Assembly: GCA_019136325.1 (NCBI GenBank)
Contig: JAGVUJ010000208.1
Coordinates: forward strand, 1-14,120
Source of the DNA: Deltaproteobacteria bacterium
GTDB taxonomy: Bacteria; Desulfobacterota; Syntrophia; Syntrophales; Smithellaceae
Length of the DNA: 14,120 bases
Direction: 5' to 3'
Below are positions 13,945 to 14,120 of the stretch, in pieces. Position 1 is the stretch's first letter. Each line of letters starts with the position of its first letter. The notes under the pieces are model-generated. The model saw only the letters and a list, made by a program, of their open reading frames with translations. It had not been told where the DNA came from and did no database searches. Position numbers and translations under genes: made by a program.

Positions 13945-14120
13945 AAAGGTTACAGGATAAAGTGGCGGTTGTAACGGGTGGCGGGAGCGGTATCGGCAGA
14001 TCCACCAGTCTGCTGCTCGCGGAAGAGGGTGCGCATGTTGTTGTTGTTTCCAATGTAAAGCAAGAGGTGGAAAACGTCGCCAGAGAAATTCGCGATCTGG
14101 GTAGGGAAGGGATTCCATAT
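13941..14120 (+). CDS. Short-chain dehydrogenase/reductase (SDR), 5' part, cut by window end
   Basis: The first 60 codons of an SDR family oxidoreductase, open to the last base. The N terminus has the classical Rossmann motif VVTGGGSGIGRSTSLLLAEEGAHVVV (10-35) with TGxxxGIG for NAD(P) binding. The usual acidic residue after the second strand is not obvious: VVVVSNVKQEVENV has an Asn in that region, so cofactor choice is unclear. AGGAGG at 13931-13936 lies 4 nt before the ATG. The gene is divergent from the AraC-family regulator, its most likely controller. Substrate is unknown because the catalytic Ser-Tyr-Lys part lies outside the window. Confidence 0.87.
   Translation, partial: MKRLQDKVAVVTGGGSGIGRSTSLLLAEEGAHVVVVSNVKQEVENVAREIRDLGREGIPY

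Overview
The window (about 14.1 kb) reads as a chromosomal segment of an anaerobic bacterium. The likely affiliation is Desulfobacterota (former Deltaproteobacteria) or a similar syntrophic or sulfate-reducing lineage. That is an inference from gene content: a tungsten-type aldehyde ferredoxin oxidoreductase (AOR) with a four-cluster ferredoxin subunit, two radical-SAM sulfur-insertion enzymes, a sigma-54 enhancer-binding regulator with matching -24/-12 promoters, an FYGWW-type MFS carrier and an SDR. No rRNA, tRNA, CRISPR array or insertion sequence was seen.

Region 1 (1-6419, all + strand) looks like one long transcription unit. It opens with the 3' tail of an unidentified gene. Next come a GcvH-family lipoyl carrier, a lipoate-protein ligase with fused LplA and LplB-like parts, and two radical-SAM enzymes that match the LipS1/LipS2 lipoyl synthase pair. 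These four are tightly packed (gaps of 12, 12 and 4 nt), so the ligase, the sulfur-insertion pair and a candidate client protein form a self-contained lipoate-assembly cassette of the sLpl(AB)-LipS1/LipS2 type. No LipA, LipB or glycine decarboxylase is visible here. The run continues with a VOC (glyoxalase-fold) protein, a membrane-anchored strictosidine-synthase/SMP-30-like beta-propeller and an MBL-fold hydrolase. None of these three is an obvious lipoate gene, and their link to the cassette is unexplained.

Region 2 (6420-12638) is built around a sigma-54 activator. A ferredoxin subunit and the AOR catalytic subunit overlap by 4 nt and run rightward. The activator runs leftward, convergent with them. 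An MFS transporter runs rightward, divergent from the activator. A good -24/-12 promoter precedes both the ferredoxin-AOR pair and the MFS gene. Both upstream regions carry the same unusual motif set, GCAAC-N6-GCAAC (or its complement) plus a GTTGCAAC palindrome. This suggests one regulon in which a carboxylate or aldehyde-yielding substrate is imported and an aldehyde is oxidised to acid with ferredoxin as acceptor, or the reverse.

Region 3 (12639-14120) holds an AraC-family regulator on the - strand with a near-consensus sigma-70 promoter overlapped by an inverted repeat. It is divergent from an SDR oxidoreductase that is cut by the window end.

Function is assigned from recognisable motifs only; no database search was possible. 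The least certain parts are the identity of the first partial gene, the real client of the lipoyl carrier, and the substrates of the VOC, propeller, MBL, AOR, MFS and SDR proteins.
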